A DNA stretch of 64,000 nt from Chryseobacterium tructae. Its GTDB lineage: Bacteria; Bacteroidota; Bacteroidia; Flavobacteriales; Weeksellaceae. A program made the translations under genes and the position numbers. Of the stretch, positions 19,871 through 27,867 are shown piece after piece (within the stretch, counting starts at the first letter, position 1; each line of letters begins with the position of its first letter). The stretch lies in NCBI RefSeq assembly GCF_030409875.1, contig NZ_JAUFQR010000001.1:496001-560000 (forward strand), read 5' to 3'. A model generated the notes under the pieces. It saw only the letters and a list, made by a program, of their open reading frames with translations. It had not been told where the DNA came from and ran no database searches.

Positions 19871-20649
19871 TTATTGATTAAATTGAAATTTTTCATCTCC
19901 TAATGTCATTGTTGTTTTACTACCATCATTAATAAGCGCCATTGCTAAATTAAATGGTATTTGTATTTCTTCTGGTTTAAAGCCAACATATACCTCTGCT
20001 GTTCCATAGAATACCATTTTCAGAGAAATTAGCCCATATTCATCAGGTTCATTAAATTGATAATAAAAAACGGCTGGATTTTCACCTTTAAATTCTCCAT
20101 TGAGTACAGTTTCTAATTCAAATCTACGTTTCAAAAATTTTTTTAACGTTTGCCGATTTGAATCATTATAGTCAATGAATCCATTTATCATACCTATATC
20201 TCCAACAAATCTTTTTCCGAATTTGTGATAATATAAACCATAAGCAATATGCTCGAAACATTTAGTTAGTCTTTCCACATCGGGATAACCAACTGAAATT
20301 AACTTTTCTTCATCATTGATTTAACAATTCCATATTTATGGTTTCTTAAAACCTGTTTATTGATAAAATCTTTATTTTTTCTTCTTATTGCTCTGTTGAC
20401 CTTTGTGTGAAAATGAAATTGTCCCACATTATTATTATTGATTAATCCTGTTAATGAAAACAATAAAAATTCATCATCATCAGATTTTTTTGAATTATGG
20501 ATATCACAGGAAGGTACTTTGATTAGGTTTTTTCTAAAATTAATTCCTTTTGTGTCCTTAATTTCAGGGAATAAACAAGCAGGCGGAACATGTTCCATTG
20601 AAACAACTTCACCGTCACACATATAGCATGTTTTCTTTTCTTCTGTCAT
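19871..20649 (-). CDS. HNH-like (EHVPP-type) zinc/nuclease protein, frame interrupted
   Basis: About 259 residues after restoring one base. The N-terminus has C-x2-C (CYMCDGEVVS), then MEHVPPACLFP and LIKVPSCDIHNSKKSDDDEF. This Cys/His spacing is that of HNH-type proteins with an EHVPP core. The frame breaks at about 20320-20322: adding one base to the T run (A on the coding strand) turns GIVKSMMKKS-stop into GIVKINDEEKLISVGYPDVERL, which continues to 19871. The C-terminal half (KFLKRRFELETVLNGEFKG, VFYGTAEVYVGFKPEEI) is beta-rich and unrecognised. Its start overlaps the stop of the CoiA-like gene by one base, so the two are coupled. It may be a nuclease or a partner of the CoiA-like protein. 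Confidence 0.7.
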
Positions 20650-21344
20650 TATGCTTTGTAGTTTTTCCAGATTTCTAAAATTTTCGCAGGATTTTCTCTA
20701 AACTCATCTTTTGAATTTTCATGCAGATACCTTTTGAAAAAATCTTCTTTGGTTATAAACGAACCTTTCAAAGTTTTATCGTGTATCCACATCTGTAATA
20801 GTTTATCCGATTTTGTATTGAAGTCTAAAAATAAATTAGAAATTGTCAGACCTGCTAATTCTACTACCCAACGTCGGGGGTTCGTCCATGTAATGGGATA
20901 GTTTCTTCCATCTCTTCTGTCAAAATCAACTTTTAACCTGCTGTTCCAGAAATCATGGGCATCAACTAACCATATTACTCGCTTATTTGAAAATTTTCGA
21001 TAGAAAAATGTACGGTCTCTTGCAATCCTAATATCAATTGGGCTTTTCTGAATTTCAATTACGGTATCTTTATTTCCGATTAAATCTGCTCGGTGTTCGT
21101 TATTTTCGCCACAAATTACCTCACAATAATTATCTAAAACAGGAAATTTCCAATTGTAGTGCCATTCAGATTCGTTCTCATATCCTTCTGGTAGTTGTGG
21201 GGCACCACCAATATATGCCCAGTACTGCCTTATTTCACCTACTTTGGCTTTAACTTCTCTACCTGTCCACGGACATAATCCGATAGTTCCTGAACCAGCT
21301 TCTTCTGCTCGTAATCTTTTTCCATTTACATTTGCTATTACCAT
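20649..21344 (-). CDS. CoiA-like PD-(D/E)xK nuclease-domain protein
   Basis: 231 residues. The central region carries ENESEWHYNWKFP, then NEHRADLIGNKDTVIEIQKS and FYRKFSNKRVIWLVDAHDFW. H-R-A-D ... E-x-Q-x-S is the CoiA-type restriction-fold nuclease signature (Asp, Glu and Gln as catalytic residues). The N-terminal part has a CPWTGREVKAK segment and lacks an obvious zinc knuckle. In competence CoiA acts in DNA uptake, but this short version lies in a T6SS/RiPP cargo operon, so a nuclease effector or defence role is more likely (inference). It overlaps the HNH-like gene by one base and has no signal peptide. Confidence 0.72.
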   Translation of the reverse strand: MVIANVNGKRLRAEEAGSGTIGLCPWTGREVKAKVGEIRQYWAYIGGAPQLPEGYENESEWHYNWKFPVLDNYCEVICGENNEHRADLIGNKDTVIEIQKSPIDIRIARDRTFFYRKFSNKRVIWLVDAHDFWNSRLKVDFDRRDGRNYPITWTNPRRWVVELAGLTISNLFLDFNTKSDKLLQMWIHDKTLKGSFITKEDFFKRYLHENSKDEFRENPAKILEIWKNYKA

Positions 21345-21374
21345 AATTGTGTTCTTGATGTTTGAAATGATAAA

Positions 21375-21581
21375 TTACCGTAAGGTTTCCTGTATTTTAT
21401 CTAAGAGTTGTTTTAGGTCTTCTTTGTTTAGTTCAATAGTTACTAAGCCATTGTCTGTATCGGTAAAGATTTGAAATTTATCCAATCCTGCTTTGATAAC
21501 CGAAAAATCGGCACTACAATTCAAAACTTGATATGGTTCAAATTCAGTTTTTTGGATATTTGTAATAATAATTTTGCTCAT
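21375..21581 (-). CDS. Small unknown acidic protein
   Basis: 68 residues, beta-alpha in appearance, with IFTDTDNGLVTIELNKEDLKQLL and a helical tail. No signal peptide or membrane segment. It starts 2 bp after the stop of the preceding gene and ends 30 bp before the CoiA-like gene, so it is part of the same transcript. Not recognised; small acidic proteins here could be immunity or adaptor proteins. Confidence 0.65.
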   Translation of the reverse strand: MSKIIITNIQKTEFEPYQVLNCSADFSVIKAGLDKFQIFTDTDNGLVTIELNKEDLKQLLDKIQETLR

Positions 21582-21583
21582 AT

Positions 21584-21922
21584 TTAAAGATTTTCAAAAA
21601 TAGTTATGATATTCTGGTATGACGAAGAATTGTCAAAAGACGCTAAGATGTTCCCTTTATGTGTTTTTTCTTTCAGTTCAATTTTCTGTGTAGTATGATT
21701 GTAGGTTAGGACATATTTTTTAGTACCAATAAAAAACCAAATTATATTTGCAGGCTGTCCTGCATATTGTTTCACAAGTATTTGACCGTCTGCTCTCCAC
21801 ATAATTGCTCCTAATAATGCAAGTGAAACACCTTCAACATTTCCTGCATGGTGATTGGCTCTACCAAGTACTCCTCTTAGGTATGTTTGTAAAATGTTTA
21901 TTGAGTTTATAGTTATAGCCAT
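21584..21922 (-). CDS. Unknown 112-aa protein
   Basis: The N-terminal half is helical (NILQTYLRGVLGRANHHAGN, then SLALLGAIMWRAD) and the C-terminal half is beta-rich (IIWFFIGTKKYVLTYNHTTQ). No export signal. Spacing is 2 bp on both sides, so it is cotranslated with its neighbours. I recognise no defined family, though the compact alpha-plus-beta pattern suggests a folded single-domain protein. Confidence 0.65.
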   Translation of the reverse strand: MAITINSINILQTYLRGVLGRANHHAGNVEGVSLALLGAIMWRADGQILVKQYAGQPANIIWFFIGTKKYVLTYNHTTQKIELKEKTHKGNILASFDNSSSYQNIITIFENL

Positions 21923-21924
21923 AA

Positions 21925-22182
21925 TTAATTTTCTAAGTAAATAATGTTGGATTCATCTTGGATGTTGAATACATTCACAAACTTATTGTTTTCGTCTCTT
22001 TTCATAATTAATATTTGATTTGCAGAAGCATTAATACCTGCTTCATCTATCATTCTCACAATTTCTCCTTCATCAAGAAATTTCTTTAATGGGTTACCAA
22101 TTTCATGGTCTTGAAGTTCTCTACTTTCTAATAAATAGTAGTGGTTGTTATCTTCAATTCCTTTAAGTTTAATTTTTTTCAT
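21925..22182 (-). CDS. Unknown 85-aa protein
   Basis: A small acidic soluble protein with SRELQDHEIGNPLKKFLDEG and a beta-rich tail (ILIMKRDENNKFVNVFNI). It lies 14 bp after one small gene and 2 bp before the next. No family recognised. The short tightly packed genes in this part look like acquired cargo rather than one conserved pathway. Confidence 0.65.
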   Translation of the reverse strand: MKKIKLKGIEDNNHYYLLESRELQDHEIGNPLKKFLDEGEIVRMIDEAGINASANQILIMKRDENNKFVNVFNIQDESNIIYLEN

Positions 22183-22196
22183 AGTATCTGTTATTT

Positions 22197-22490
22197 TTAT
22201 ATCATTTCTGCTTGTTGCTCTTTTAGAGTTTCAATAAATGAATTGGTATTGAAGTCATAACCATAAAGCTCCATAGCATAGAAAAATGCCGTATTTAATG
22301 TATAAACATCCTCTTTATTAATCCAACTCTTTCTAGGTAAATGGACTAACCAATCATACATGTTATTTCTGTCTTGAGGTCCAGATTGTACTAGGGTCTC
22401 TTTTGCAATGAAGTATTCTGGGTCATTTTCCTTATTCCACATAATCCCTTTATCTGTGATTAACCAATTACCAATTTTGAAATTTCCCAT
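22197..22490 (-). CDS. Unknown 97-aa protein, first gene after the T6SS subset
   Basis: A soluble acidic protein with many aromatics (KIGNWLITDKGIMWNKENDP; YDWLVHLPRKSW; FFYAMELYGYDF). It is separated from the PAAR-like gene by 132 bp of AT-rich sequence, the longest gap in the leftward block, so a separate promoter may start here. Its aromatic, acidic composition would fit an immunity or chaperone protein, but nothing specific can be claimed. Confidence 0.65.
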   Translation of the reverse strand: MGNFKIGNWLITDKGIMWNKENDPEYFIAKETLVQSGPQDRNNMYDWLVHLPRKSWINKEDVYTLNTAFFYAMELYGYDFNTNSFIETLKEQQAEMI

Positions 22491-22622
22491 AATTGTATTT
22501 ATTTTTAATGTTTCAGTATAAAAAACTTAATCTAGTCGAGTATTTCCAATCTGAATTGAAAAAATCAATATCAAAATCACTTTTTTATAATTTAGGGTTT
22601 ATGGAGTGTAATTTATAGTATT

Positions 22623-22952
22623 TTATTCTTTCACAAAATTTTGAGCAGATTGTACAATGGATATTTTCCCGCCAACAGAACACTGGCAAGTAGAGGTATC
22701 TAACAGCTCTTTTTTACCCTCAATTTCAAAATCAGAGGTATTATCCCATTTAACAGGAGAAGGTGTACAAGAAGATCTTAAAACACTACATACACCAAAA
22801 GGTTTAATATTGGTATTAGGCTGTTTGTCCTCTTCCGTAGCCTGTAACTTTCCATCAATGCTTATAAAAGATTGACTTGTTACTGTGAGTGGAGTTGGTG
22901 AAGCTCCTTTATCACATTTTAATTGAGTTGTATCTGTGATATGCTGGGGCAT
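22623..22952 (-). CDS. DUF4280/PAAR-like T6SS spike-tip protein
   Basis: 109 residues matching the DUF4280 pattern: a Cys-Gly start (LKCDKGASPTPLTV), IDGKLQATEEDKQPNTNIKPFG, C-S-V...C-T-P-S-P-V-K-W, and the ending TCQCSVGGKISIV. DUF4280 proteins are short and PAAR-like, sharpening the VgrG tip in Bacteroidota T6SS. The gene starts 4 bp after the Tai4-like gene and belongs with VgrG and Tae4. No C-terminal toxin extension is present, so it is a structural tip here. Confidence 0.82.
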   Translation of the reverse strand: MPQHITDTTQLKCDKGASPTPLTVTSQSFISIDGKLQATEEDKQPNTNIKPFGVCSVLRSSCTPSPVKWDNTSDFEIEGKKELLDTSTCQCSVGGKISIVQSAQNFVKE

Positions 22953-22956
22953 ATTA

Positions 22957-23376
22957 TCATTTTTTTGAGGTTTTCTTTTTTGGTGTCAGTCCAATAAGCT
23001 TTCTTATATAACTATCTAATTTCTTAGATTCATAGAAGTCAAAACAATTGTAAAATATTATGTTCTTATCTCCTGTTTCAAAATGTAGATTGTTTTTTAT
23101 TGAATAGTATTGACCCGTTTCATTAATAGTGTAATCTATTATTTTGTTTTTCAGTTCATCATTCTCTAAAAAATTTCCATTTATGGAAAATTGAACCCCT
23201 GAAGCATCTTTATATGTATTATAAAAATTTGCATCTATCTTTTGATAGTTATAACTCAAGCATTTATCAAATGCGTATTTTTTTACTTCTGTTAATTTAT
23301 CCTGTCCTAAAACTTCAACAGTAGACATAATTAAGAACGCAAATGCGTATTTAAAATTCTTTATTTTAATTCCCAT
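22957..23376 (-). CDS. Tai4-like periplasmic immunity protein
   Basis: 139 residues with an N-terminal signal sequence (IKNFKYAFAFLIMSTVEVLG, cleavage before QDK), expected for a protein that guards the periplasm. The mature part has KKYAFDKCLSYNYQ and YNCFDFYESKKLDSYI, the Cys-containing helical pattern of T6SS amidase immunity (Tai4) proteins. It overlaps the end of the Tae4 gene by 16 bp. The tight coupling with a recognised amidase effector is the main support; family assignment from sequence alone is moderate. Confidence 0.75.
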   Translation of the reverse strand: MGIKIKNFKYAFAFLIMSTVEVLGQDKLTEVKKYAFDKCLSYNYQKIDANFYNTYKDASGVQFSINGNFLENDELKNKIIDYTINETGQYYSIKNNLHFETGDKNIIFYNCFDFYESKKLDSYIRKLIGLTPKKKTSKK

Positions 23377-24068
23377 AACTTTATTTCATCTGTTTGTATA
23401 ACAATATTCGTCCTTTTAGAAGAGTCATATCGTTCATATTTCATTTTAAAGTAATAATATTCACTATTAGGATTGTTATGCTGAGGGTCTCCAGGATATA
23501 TTAAATTACTTCCATCCCAAAGTGTAAAATGTCCAGAGGCGTTCCCCCAACCAGATACTTTAAACATAATAATTCCTTTCATTTTACGAAGTTTATCCCA
23601 ATTTTCTTTAGACAAACCTTCTTTTACTTGTCCTAATCCTGCTTTTTTTAATGTCTCGTCAAATTCAGGTTTGCCTAAGTGATCTTCCAAGTATTTACCC
23701 AATTCCTTAACTCTATACCAGTAATTTAACTTATCATCACCTTTATGGACTCCTCCTTTTGCTCCTTTTGCTTTATATTTAGAATTATCGTAAGGTAATT
23801 TGAAACCACTGTAGTTTAATCCTTTACTCATTCTAAAAGCACATGTGTTCTCCCAATCAGTGGCTGATTTATTATAATACCCAATCAAGCCATTACCAAT
23901 CTCATTATACAATGTAATTACGTCCACGGAGCTATTAGGATAGTTTTTAATCATATCTCTCCAGCTTGGTCTTAAAACCTGAACTGGTCTTGTCTGTTGA
24001 TTTCCACTTGTTGCAACGATACCTCTCCGTTGTTCAAGTAATGTTGGTATAAAATTATTAATTTTCAT
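23361..24068 (-). CDS. T6SS amidase effector of the Tae4 family
   Basis: 235 residues. The catalytic Cys lies in WENTCAFRMSKGLNYSGF and the catalytic His in GHFTLWDGSNLIYP, both Tae4 signatures; the enzyme cuts the D-Glu-mDAP bond of peptidoglycan stem peptides in the target periplasm. The N-terminal ~40 residues (RPVQVLRPSWRDMIKNYP) precede the NlpC/P60-like core. No signal peptide, as expected for a T6SS cargo. It starts 7 bp after VgrG and overlaps its immunity gene, forming a VgrG-effector-immunity set. Confidence 0.88.
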   Translation of the reverse strand: MKINNFIPTLLEQRRGIVATSGNQQTRPVQVLRPSWRDMIKNYPNSSVDVITLYNEIGNGLIGYYNKSATDWENTCAFRMSKGLNYSGFKLPYDNSKYKAKGAKGGVHKGDDKLNYWYRVKELGKYLEDHLGKPEFDETLKKAGLGQVKEGLSKENWDKLRKMKGIIMFKVSGWGNASGHFTLWDGSNLIYPGDPQHNNPNSEYYYFKMKYERYDSSKRTNIVIQTDEIKLWELK

Positions 24069-24075
24069 AATGTAT

Positions 24076-26313
24076 TTATGTGTTTTCTGTTTCTTCCGTC
24101 ATAAGCTCAAGAGTGTAAGCTTTTAATGGCTCTTTAAAAATTACCATTCCATCTTTATCAACAGTTCCTGATAAAGTTAATTCATTAATGCCATCTGCTA
24201 ATGGTTCACCATCATCAGACTTTATAGTAACATCAATATTTTCTCCCTCCTCATAGTTTCTTGTTTGAACAATGAGATTCATATCAACAAAAAACTTGGA
24301 ATCATCCATTAAGGATGTATTTTCTTCTTCATAAGCCCAATACATTGATGCTATTTGCTTTTCTTTTGTATACTCAAACTCACCATTTTGAGGAACTTTA
24401 TTCATTTGAGGAGCTTTATACTCAATCTTATCTTTAGCAGTCAGTAATGAGTTCGCACCATATACATGCATTCTGTCTTTTGCTCCAAACTCTGTCTGCC
24501 CATCTGTGTAACCTATGAATTTTTCTTTGCCATAAAGGTCTAGGTGAGCTTTTGCTGATATTTCAGTATTAGTTCCAGCATTAATAATGGTTTTCTTACC
24601 ACTGTCCTGGCTTATCTCTTGTTTAGCAATAATTTTGATATTCTGCCCAACATTGGTATCCATATTCTTTCCTGCTTTGGTTTCAATATTCTCTTCAATA
24701 TCAAACTTCAGGTTCTTTGATTTTATGGTAATAGTTTCAGGGGAGGTAATATTGATATTGCTTCCTTCTGTATCAAATCTCAATTCATTACCACTTTTAT
24801 CAGTCAGTAAAATGCTTTCATCTTCTGTAAATACGAGCCTATGTCCACTTCTGGTCTGTAAAGATTTTACACGGTTGTCCATTCCACCTCCTAAACCTAC
24901 ACCACCATGAAACATTCCACCCATTGCAAAAGGAAAATCTGGATTGTGATATTCAAAACCTACCATTACCTGATCCCCGATTTCAGGAACTGCAACAAAT
25001 CCTCTGTTTTGGCTTATTGCATCTGTTCCGCCTGCATCTGGGCTCATCATTCGGATAAAATGAGTTGTATCATTCAATTGCCAGTCAAATCTCACTTGTA
25101 TTCTTCCTTGGTTTAAAGGATCTACATTTGAAATAACAGTTGCAATTTGTGGTTCAGCTTTTGGCATTATAAAATCAGGCTTAGGCATAAAGCCAGTTCC
25201 TTCAGCGATTGCTTGAAAACTTCCTGTGTAGTATCCTCTTGCATCCACTTCATGATTTACCTCAGTCATCATCAATGTAGTGAAGTGTGCAGTTTGATTA
25301 CTATCTGGTTTTCTCATAGCTAGATCTGCAACACAACCTGTAAACAGAAATGGTACTGTCGTTTTTCCTGAAACGGTAAAAACATCTACAGCTTTACTCC
25401 CTCTTGCACTTTTTTGTGAATCATCTATATCAAGGAACATATTAGGGTTTACAGGAGCAGGAGTCAGTGAGCGGGTTTTAAATATATTGTTGTTAAGGTC
25501 GTATGTCTCCGATGATAGTTCACCAAGATGCTTGATCTTATTATCAACGCCAATAATTTTTGCGTTATTACTGCTATTATAACCAAAATATTCTGGCTTG
25601 ATATGTACCGCATTTAGCTCTATCTGTACATCATTGACATTACTGCCATCAATAAGCTTTATGGATTTTTCATGAGGTGGTAACTTTCCGAAGTGAAGCA
25701 CCTCACCATCATAATAAAATTGTTCTCCATAAGCCTCTGCAATTCTGGCAAGGTAGTTATAATGAGTTTCGCAGTATTGTGAGCTATAATTAATATATCC
25801 TTTATTTTGTGTATCAATTCTGAAATCGAAGTTATTAGTACCCAAAGACTCTTTAATGATCCTGTCAGCAATAATTGATGTATTGACGGGCTGACTCCCT
25901 CCAAAACTTTGAGTATGTGGGGCAGAATCCATCAGTATTGTTGGGCTACTTCCTTTTAGGACAATGTTTCCCAGACTCATCTTTTCCTGACTGAATGCGA
26001 CCTTCATAATAACTCCTACAAATGTCCGTTCTGGGCTTTCGTTTTCAGGATCTTTATACTTGAAAGTGACAGTTAATCTTTTGCCGAAAAACTGTTTTGC
26101 CTGTTCTAAGTTATGGTTTTGTGCTTCACCTAAAGAATCATGCGCTAGAGTAAGTTCAAAATTATGATGAGATTTAGCGCTTTGTTGTAATCGGAAGTGC
26201 TTAAAGTGGCTGAGAGGTTTTCCATCAACCACAATATCAAGCTTCACCACACGGTTAATACCTGCTATATGATTCTCTGATATCTTGTCTGAATTTGAAG
26301 TGTTTTTTTTCAT
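24076..26313 (-). CDS. vgrG: T6SS spike protein VgrG (Bacteroidota type)
   Basis: 745 residues. The N-terminal gp27-like part (~25-370: VKLDIVVDGKPLSHFKHFRL, ARIAEAYGEQFYYDGEVLHF) is followed by the gp5 OB-fold (~390-470: QIATVISNVDPLNQGRIQVR, then VAVPEIGDQVMVGFEY). The repetitive beta-helix needle follows (~490-640: NINITSPETITIKS, NIETKAGKNMDTNVGQNIKI). A ~95-residue extension follows the needle (YWAYEEENTSLMDDSKFF...), probably the effector-docking part. No T6SS sheath, baseplate or TssM genes are in the window, so the protein must use an apparatus encoded elsewhere. It opens the leftward cargo operon; a palindrome at 26516 lies ~200 bp upstream. Confidence 0.92.
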   Translation of the reverse strand: MKKNTSNSDKISENHIAGINRVVKLDIVVDGKPLSHFKHFRLQQSAKSHHNFELTLAHDSLGEAQNHNLEQAKQFFGKRLTVTFKYKDPENESPERTFVGVIMKVAFSQEKMSLGNIVLKGSSPTILMDSAPHTQSFGGSQPVNTSIIADRIIKESLGTNNFDFRIDTQNKGYINYSSQYCETHYNYLARIAEAYGEQFYYDGEVLHFGKLPPHEKSIKLIDGSNVNDVQIELNAVHIKPEYFGYNSSNNAKIIGVDNKIKHLGELSSETYDLNNNIFKTRSLTPAPVNPNMFLDIDDSQKSARGSKAVDVFTVSGKTTVPFLFTGCVADLAMRKPDSNQTAHFTTLMMTEVNHEVDARGYYTGSFQAIAEGTGFMPKPDFIMPKAEPQIATVISNVDPLNQGRIQVRFDWQLNDTTHFIRMMSPDAGGTDAISQNRGFVAVPEIGDQVMVGFEYHNPDFPFAMGGMFHGGVGLGGGMDNRVKSLQTRSGHRLVFTEDESILLTDKSGNELRFDTEGSNINITSPETITIKSKNLKFDIEENIETKAGKNMDTNVGQNIKIIAKQEISQDSGKKTIINAGTNTEISAKAHLDLYGKEKFIGYTDGQTEFGAKDRMHVYGANSLLTAKDKIEYKAPQMNKVPQNGEFEYTKEKQIASMYWAYEEENTSLMDDSKFFVDMNLIVQTRNYEEGENIDVTIKSDDGEPLADGINELTLSGTVDKDGMVIFKEPLKAYTLELMTEETENT

Positions 26314-26515
26314 GATGATTTGTGTGTTTTCTGATATTAAATCACTAAAGTTAGATAAAAAATAATGCCAAAAAAGATTTTTGCAACTAAATTTTAAAAA
26401 TTGTAGTAGAACTACGATTAACCTCTTTAATTATTATATGAGTGATTTAAGAATGAATAAAATAGGAATTATTATTTGTAGTATGTATTGGTACTATGTA
26501 GCAGATTTTATATTT

Positions 26516-26533
26516 CTACCTATTGATAGGTAG
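26516..26533. promoter_or_regulatory. Perfect palindrome upstream of vgrG (candidate operator)
   Basis: CTACCTAT-TG-ATAGGTAG, a perfect 8-bp inverted repeat with a 2-bp centre. No T run follows, so it is more like a dimeric repressor site than a terminator. Confidence 0.5.
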
Positions 26534-26553
26534 TATAGATGTTTTCAAATAAA

Positions 26554-26593
26554 ATAAAGCCCTGATTGAAAGTGGATCAATCAAGGCTTTTTT
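26554..26593. terminator. Bidirectional terminator
   Basis: AAAGCCxTGATTG pairs with CAATCAAGGCTTT around a short loop, with T-rich sequence on both sides. It serves the leftward secreted-protein gene that ends at 26633. Confidence 0.7.
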
Positions 26594-26632
26594 ATAATAT
26601 TATTGCTTATAAGTACATAAACTAAAGCTGAT

Positions 26633-27394
26633 TTAGTTGGACAATTTAGCTACTATATTGGACATCTTATCAAATAATTCTTTTGAATTAGTTTCATTTA
26701 GTTCTCCATTTTGAGCTAATAATGAGAACTGTTTTCTATATGTTTGATATTCATTATTGTTTGATCCGTAACGCATTATTTTAAGATCCAAATCAACGAT
26801 CTGGGATGAGTACTTTTCTAATACTTGAGCACTTAGTTGCTGGTTTGAAGTATTGCGGGGTAAGTTTTGTTTTGAATTATAATTCGATGTTGAAACTGCA
26901 TTTTTAATAATTATGTTCAAGGAATTGTACAACCATTGTATAACACGATTAGTTTCATTTACTGAAGAATAATTGATTTTGGTTCGATTCAATTCATTGA
27001 TGCATTGCTGCTGAAAATTATTATGTATTATTTGCTTTTGCTCATCAGTAACATCTAAATTATTAATTTGATCAGAGATATTATTAACTGCATTTTGCAG
27101 TTGTTGTACATTATTATTATAGTTATTTTGCTTTATTGCCATGGCATTCCCCAGACCTGAAATGCTCAATTGTTGTGGATCACGATATTGAGTAGGCTGT
27201 TTAGCTTGTGGAGTATTTGTAGTATAATACTCCCACTGTTTCGAGAAGTTATTGTATTTCTCATAACCAATCATATTTCCTCCAGAATCAAAATATTCAT
27301 ATCGGTTCTGGAATGAGTTAAACTTTTTTGTAGCGGTTTGAGAATAGTAAATGCCACTTAGCATTATGCATACAGAAAGGATAAACTTTTTCAT
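26633..27394 (-). CDS. Secreted protein of unknown function
   Basis: About 253 residues from ATG 27394, chosen because MKKFILSVCIMLSGIYYSQT is a signal peptide; an upstream start would bury it. The mature protein begins with aromatic YEYFDSGGNMIGYEKYNNF repeats of the type seen in exported flavobacterial proteins. It is then very rich in Asn and Gln with helical stretches (NNVQQLQNAVNNISDQINNL). It may be periplasmic or surface-exposed. It is monocistronic, with a terminator after it, and lies directly upstream of vgrG on the same strand. Confidence 0.75.
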   Translation of the reverse strand: MKKFILSVCIMLSGIYYSQTATKKFNSFQNRYEYFDSGGNMIGYEKYNNFSKQWEYYTTNTPQAKQPTQYRDPQQLSISGLGNAMAIKQNNYNNNVQQLQNAVNNISDQINNLDVTDEQKQIIHNNFQQQCINELNRTKINYSSVNETNRVIQWLYNSLNIIIKNAVSTSNYNSKQNLPRNTSNQQLSAQVLEKYSSQIVDLDLKIMRYGSNNNEYQTYRKQFSLLAQNGELNETNSKELFDKMSNIVAKLSN

Positions 27395-27448
27395 AAGTGA
27401 TTTTATTATATCACCCAGTCCCAAAGTGAAAGGTTGTAAATGCAGAAA

Positions 27449-27616
27449 GCGTGGGACTTTGCCTATCTATTCTTACAGGGGCTCTGGTAAGCCATTAGGA
27501 TATAAACAGGAAAGCCCACGCCTATGGCATGAGCATTTCGCTTATTTACCTACTCCTAATTTTGAATTTACCAGATTCCTGTAAGGTAGTATAAAAAGCA
27601 AACGCTTTATTTTTTC
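27449..27616 (+). ncRNA. Candidate structured RNA with alternative pairings
   Basis: Nested stems: GCGTGGGACTTT (27449-27460) with AAAGCCCACGC (27511-27521), CCTA (27462) with TAGG (27496), and CTTAC (27472) with GTAAG (27487). A competing long-range pairing joins 27472-27490 to 27568-27586 (CTTACAGG/CCTGTAAG and TCTGGTAA/TTACCAGA). On the plus strand it ends in a short hairpin AAAGC-AAAC-GCTTT followed by ATTTTTTC, a terminator-like end. The strand is not certain because the hairpin is also symmetrical. No family assigned. Confidence 0.4.
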
Positions 27617-27710
27617 GATAAAATTTGAGGTGCTAATATAAGAAATTTTGTAATTATATGACAGTTTGTTTTTTTAGTGGAAATGCAACAGTTCGTGCAT
27701 CATCACCCAC

Positions 27711-27740
27711 AAAAAAGAGACCCTTATCAAAGTCTCTTCT
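27711..27740 (-). terminator. Terminator downstream of the RuvC-I mini-protein gene
   Basis: On the minus strand AGAGAC pairs with GTCTCT around a 10-nt loop, followed by T6. It lies ~130 bp after the stop of the leftward pair of genes. Confidence 0.65.
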
Positions 27741-27867
27741 ATTTCTTTAAAATATTTCTATGATAAACCCATAACTCATGAAAATCTCTCAAAGGTAAAG
27801 TTCAACAGGGTTTTCATCTCGTGTCCTACGGACAAGACGAAAACTTAGCTATTAGCGACTAGCGTTT

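Larger units (their letters stand above)
26314..26632. other. Intergenic region upstream of vgrG
   Basis: About 320 bp without a gene. It holds the likely vgrG promoter (AT-rich, no clear TAnnTTTG match on the minus strand), an 8-bp palindrome at 26516-26533 and a terminator at 26554-26593 for the secreted-protein gene to its right. Confidence 0.5.
27395..27867. other. Gene-free region with structured sequences
   Basis: About 470 bp with no credible gene. From left to right it contains the candidate structured RNA (27449-27616), AT-rich sequence, the minus-strand terminator 27711-27740, and two adjoining hairpins at 27819-27869 that run into the end of the RuvC-I mini-protein gene. Confidence 0.5.
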
